Below are positions 4,960-5,074 of a DNA stretch of 5,074 nucleotides, piece after piece. Origin of the DNA: Clostridia bacterium (GTDB lineage Bacteria > Bacillota > Clostridia > Lutisporales > Lutisporaceae); NCBI GenBank assembly GCA_029256365.1, contig JAQSYB010000155.1, forward strand, positions 1-5,074, written 5' to 3'. The position numbers and the translations under genes are program-made. How positions within the stretch are numbered: the stretch's first letter is position 1; every line of letters begins with the position of its first letter. The notes beneath the pieces were generated by a model. The model saw only the letters and a list, made by a program, of their open reading frames with translations. It had not been told where the DNA came from and searched no databases.

Positions 4960-5074
4960 CACCCTTTTTCAATTAAGATGTTTATATTCGTATATAGAAC
5001 ACTACGATTACAACAGATTAAACATCATGCCAATCCCATTGCATAAGAAAACTCCTACTATAGCGCAAAACTAT

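Noticed and set aside
4978..5046. Plus-strand 22-codon frame from ATG 4978
   Set aside because: It has no ribosome binding site and overlaps the promoter region; nothing suggests a divergent gene.

Overview
The window looks like a chromosomal segment of a low-GC Gram-positive bacterium. The AT-rich sequence, strong AGGAGG-type ribosome binding sites, consensus sigma-A promoters and a lipoprotein (rather than periplasmic) binding protein all point to Firmicutes. Clostridia is my best guess, partly because the intergenic repeats resemble ones I remember from clostridial genomes. All supported genes lie on the minus strand; I see no credible plus-strand gene.

Reading in the direction of transcription (from high to low coordinates), the window opens with a regulatory region at about 4834-5074. 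It has a perfect consensus promoter (TTGACA, 17 bp, TATAAT) followed by an exact canonical Fur box inside a 33-bp palindrome. An iron-siderophore ABC importer follows in the order ATPase (3988-4833), substrate-binding lipoprotein (3111-4037), permease 1 (1806-2813), permease 2 (802-1809). The two permease genes overlap by ATGA. The ATPase and binding-protein genes overlap by 50 nt in different frames, which may reflect a small frameshift at the ATPase C-terminus. Between the binding protein and the permeases lies a 297-nt spacer that is almost wholly structured RNA or repeat: a terminator-like hairpin right after the stop codon, two further abutting hairpins, a 61-bp repeat-like element and a possible weak promoter. 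The spacer probably splits the operon into a strongly expressed front half and a weaker or separately driven permease half. The operon ends at a good intrinsic terminator (750-795).

A separate unit follows: a TetR-family regulator (63-644) with its own extended -10 promoter and a perfect 14-6-14 inverted repeat over the predicted start site, suggesting autoregulation. Its stop codon runs into a strong ribosome binding site for another gene, of which only about 50 nt lie inside the window.

How it should work (inference from families): under low iron, Fur leaves the operator. The lipoprotein captures a ferric siderophore, probably hydroxamate type, the FecCD-type permease heterodimer passes it through the membrane, and the ATPase powers uptake. 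The TetR unit is probably unrelated to iron and may control its downstream neighbour. I found no clearly new biological system here. The most unusual parts are the structured intercistronic spacer, the ATPase C-terminal overlap and the repeats flanking the operon promoter.
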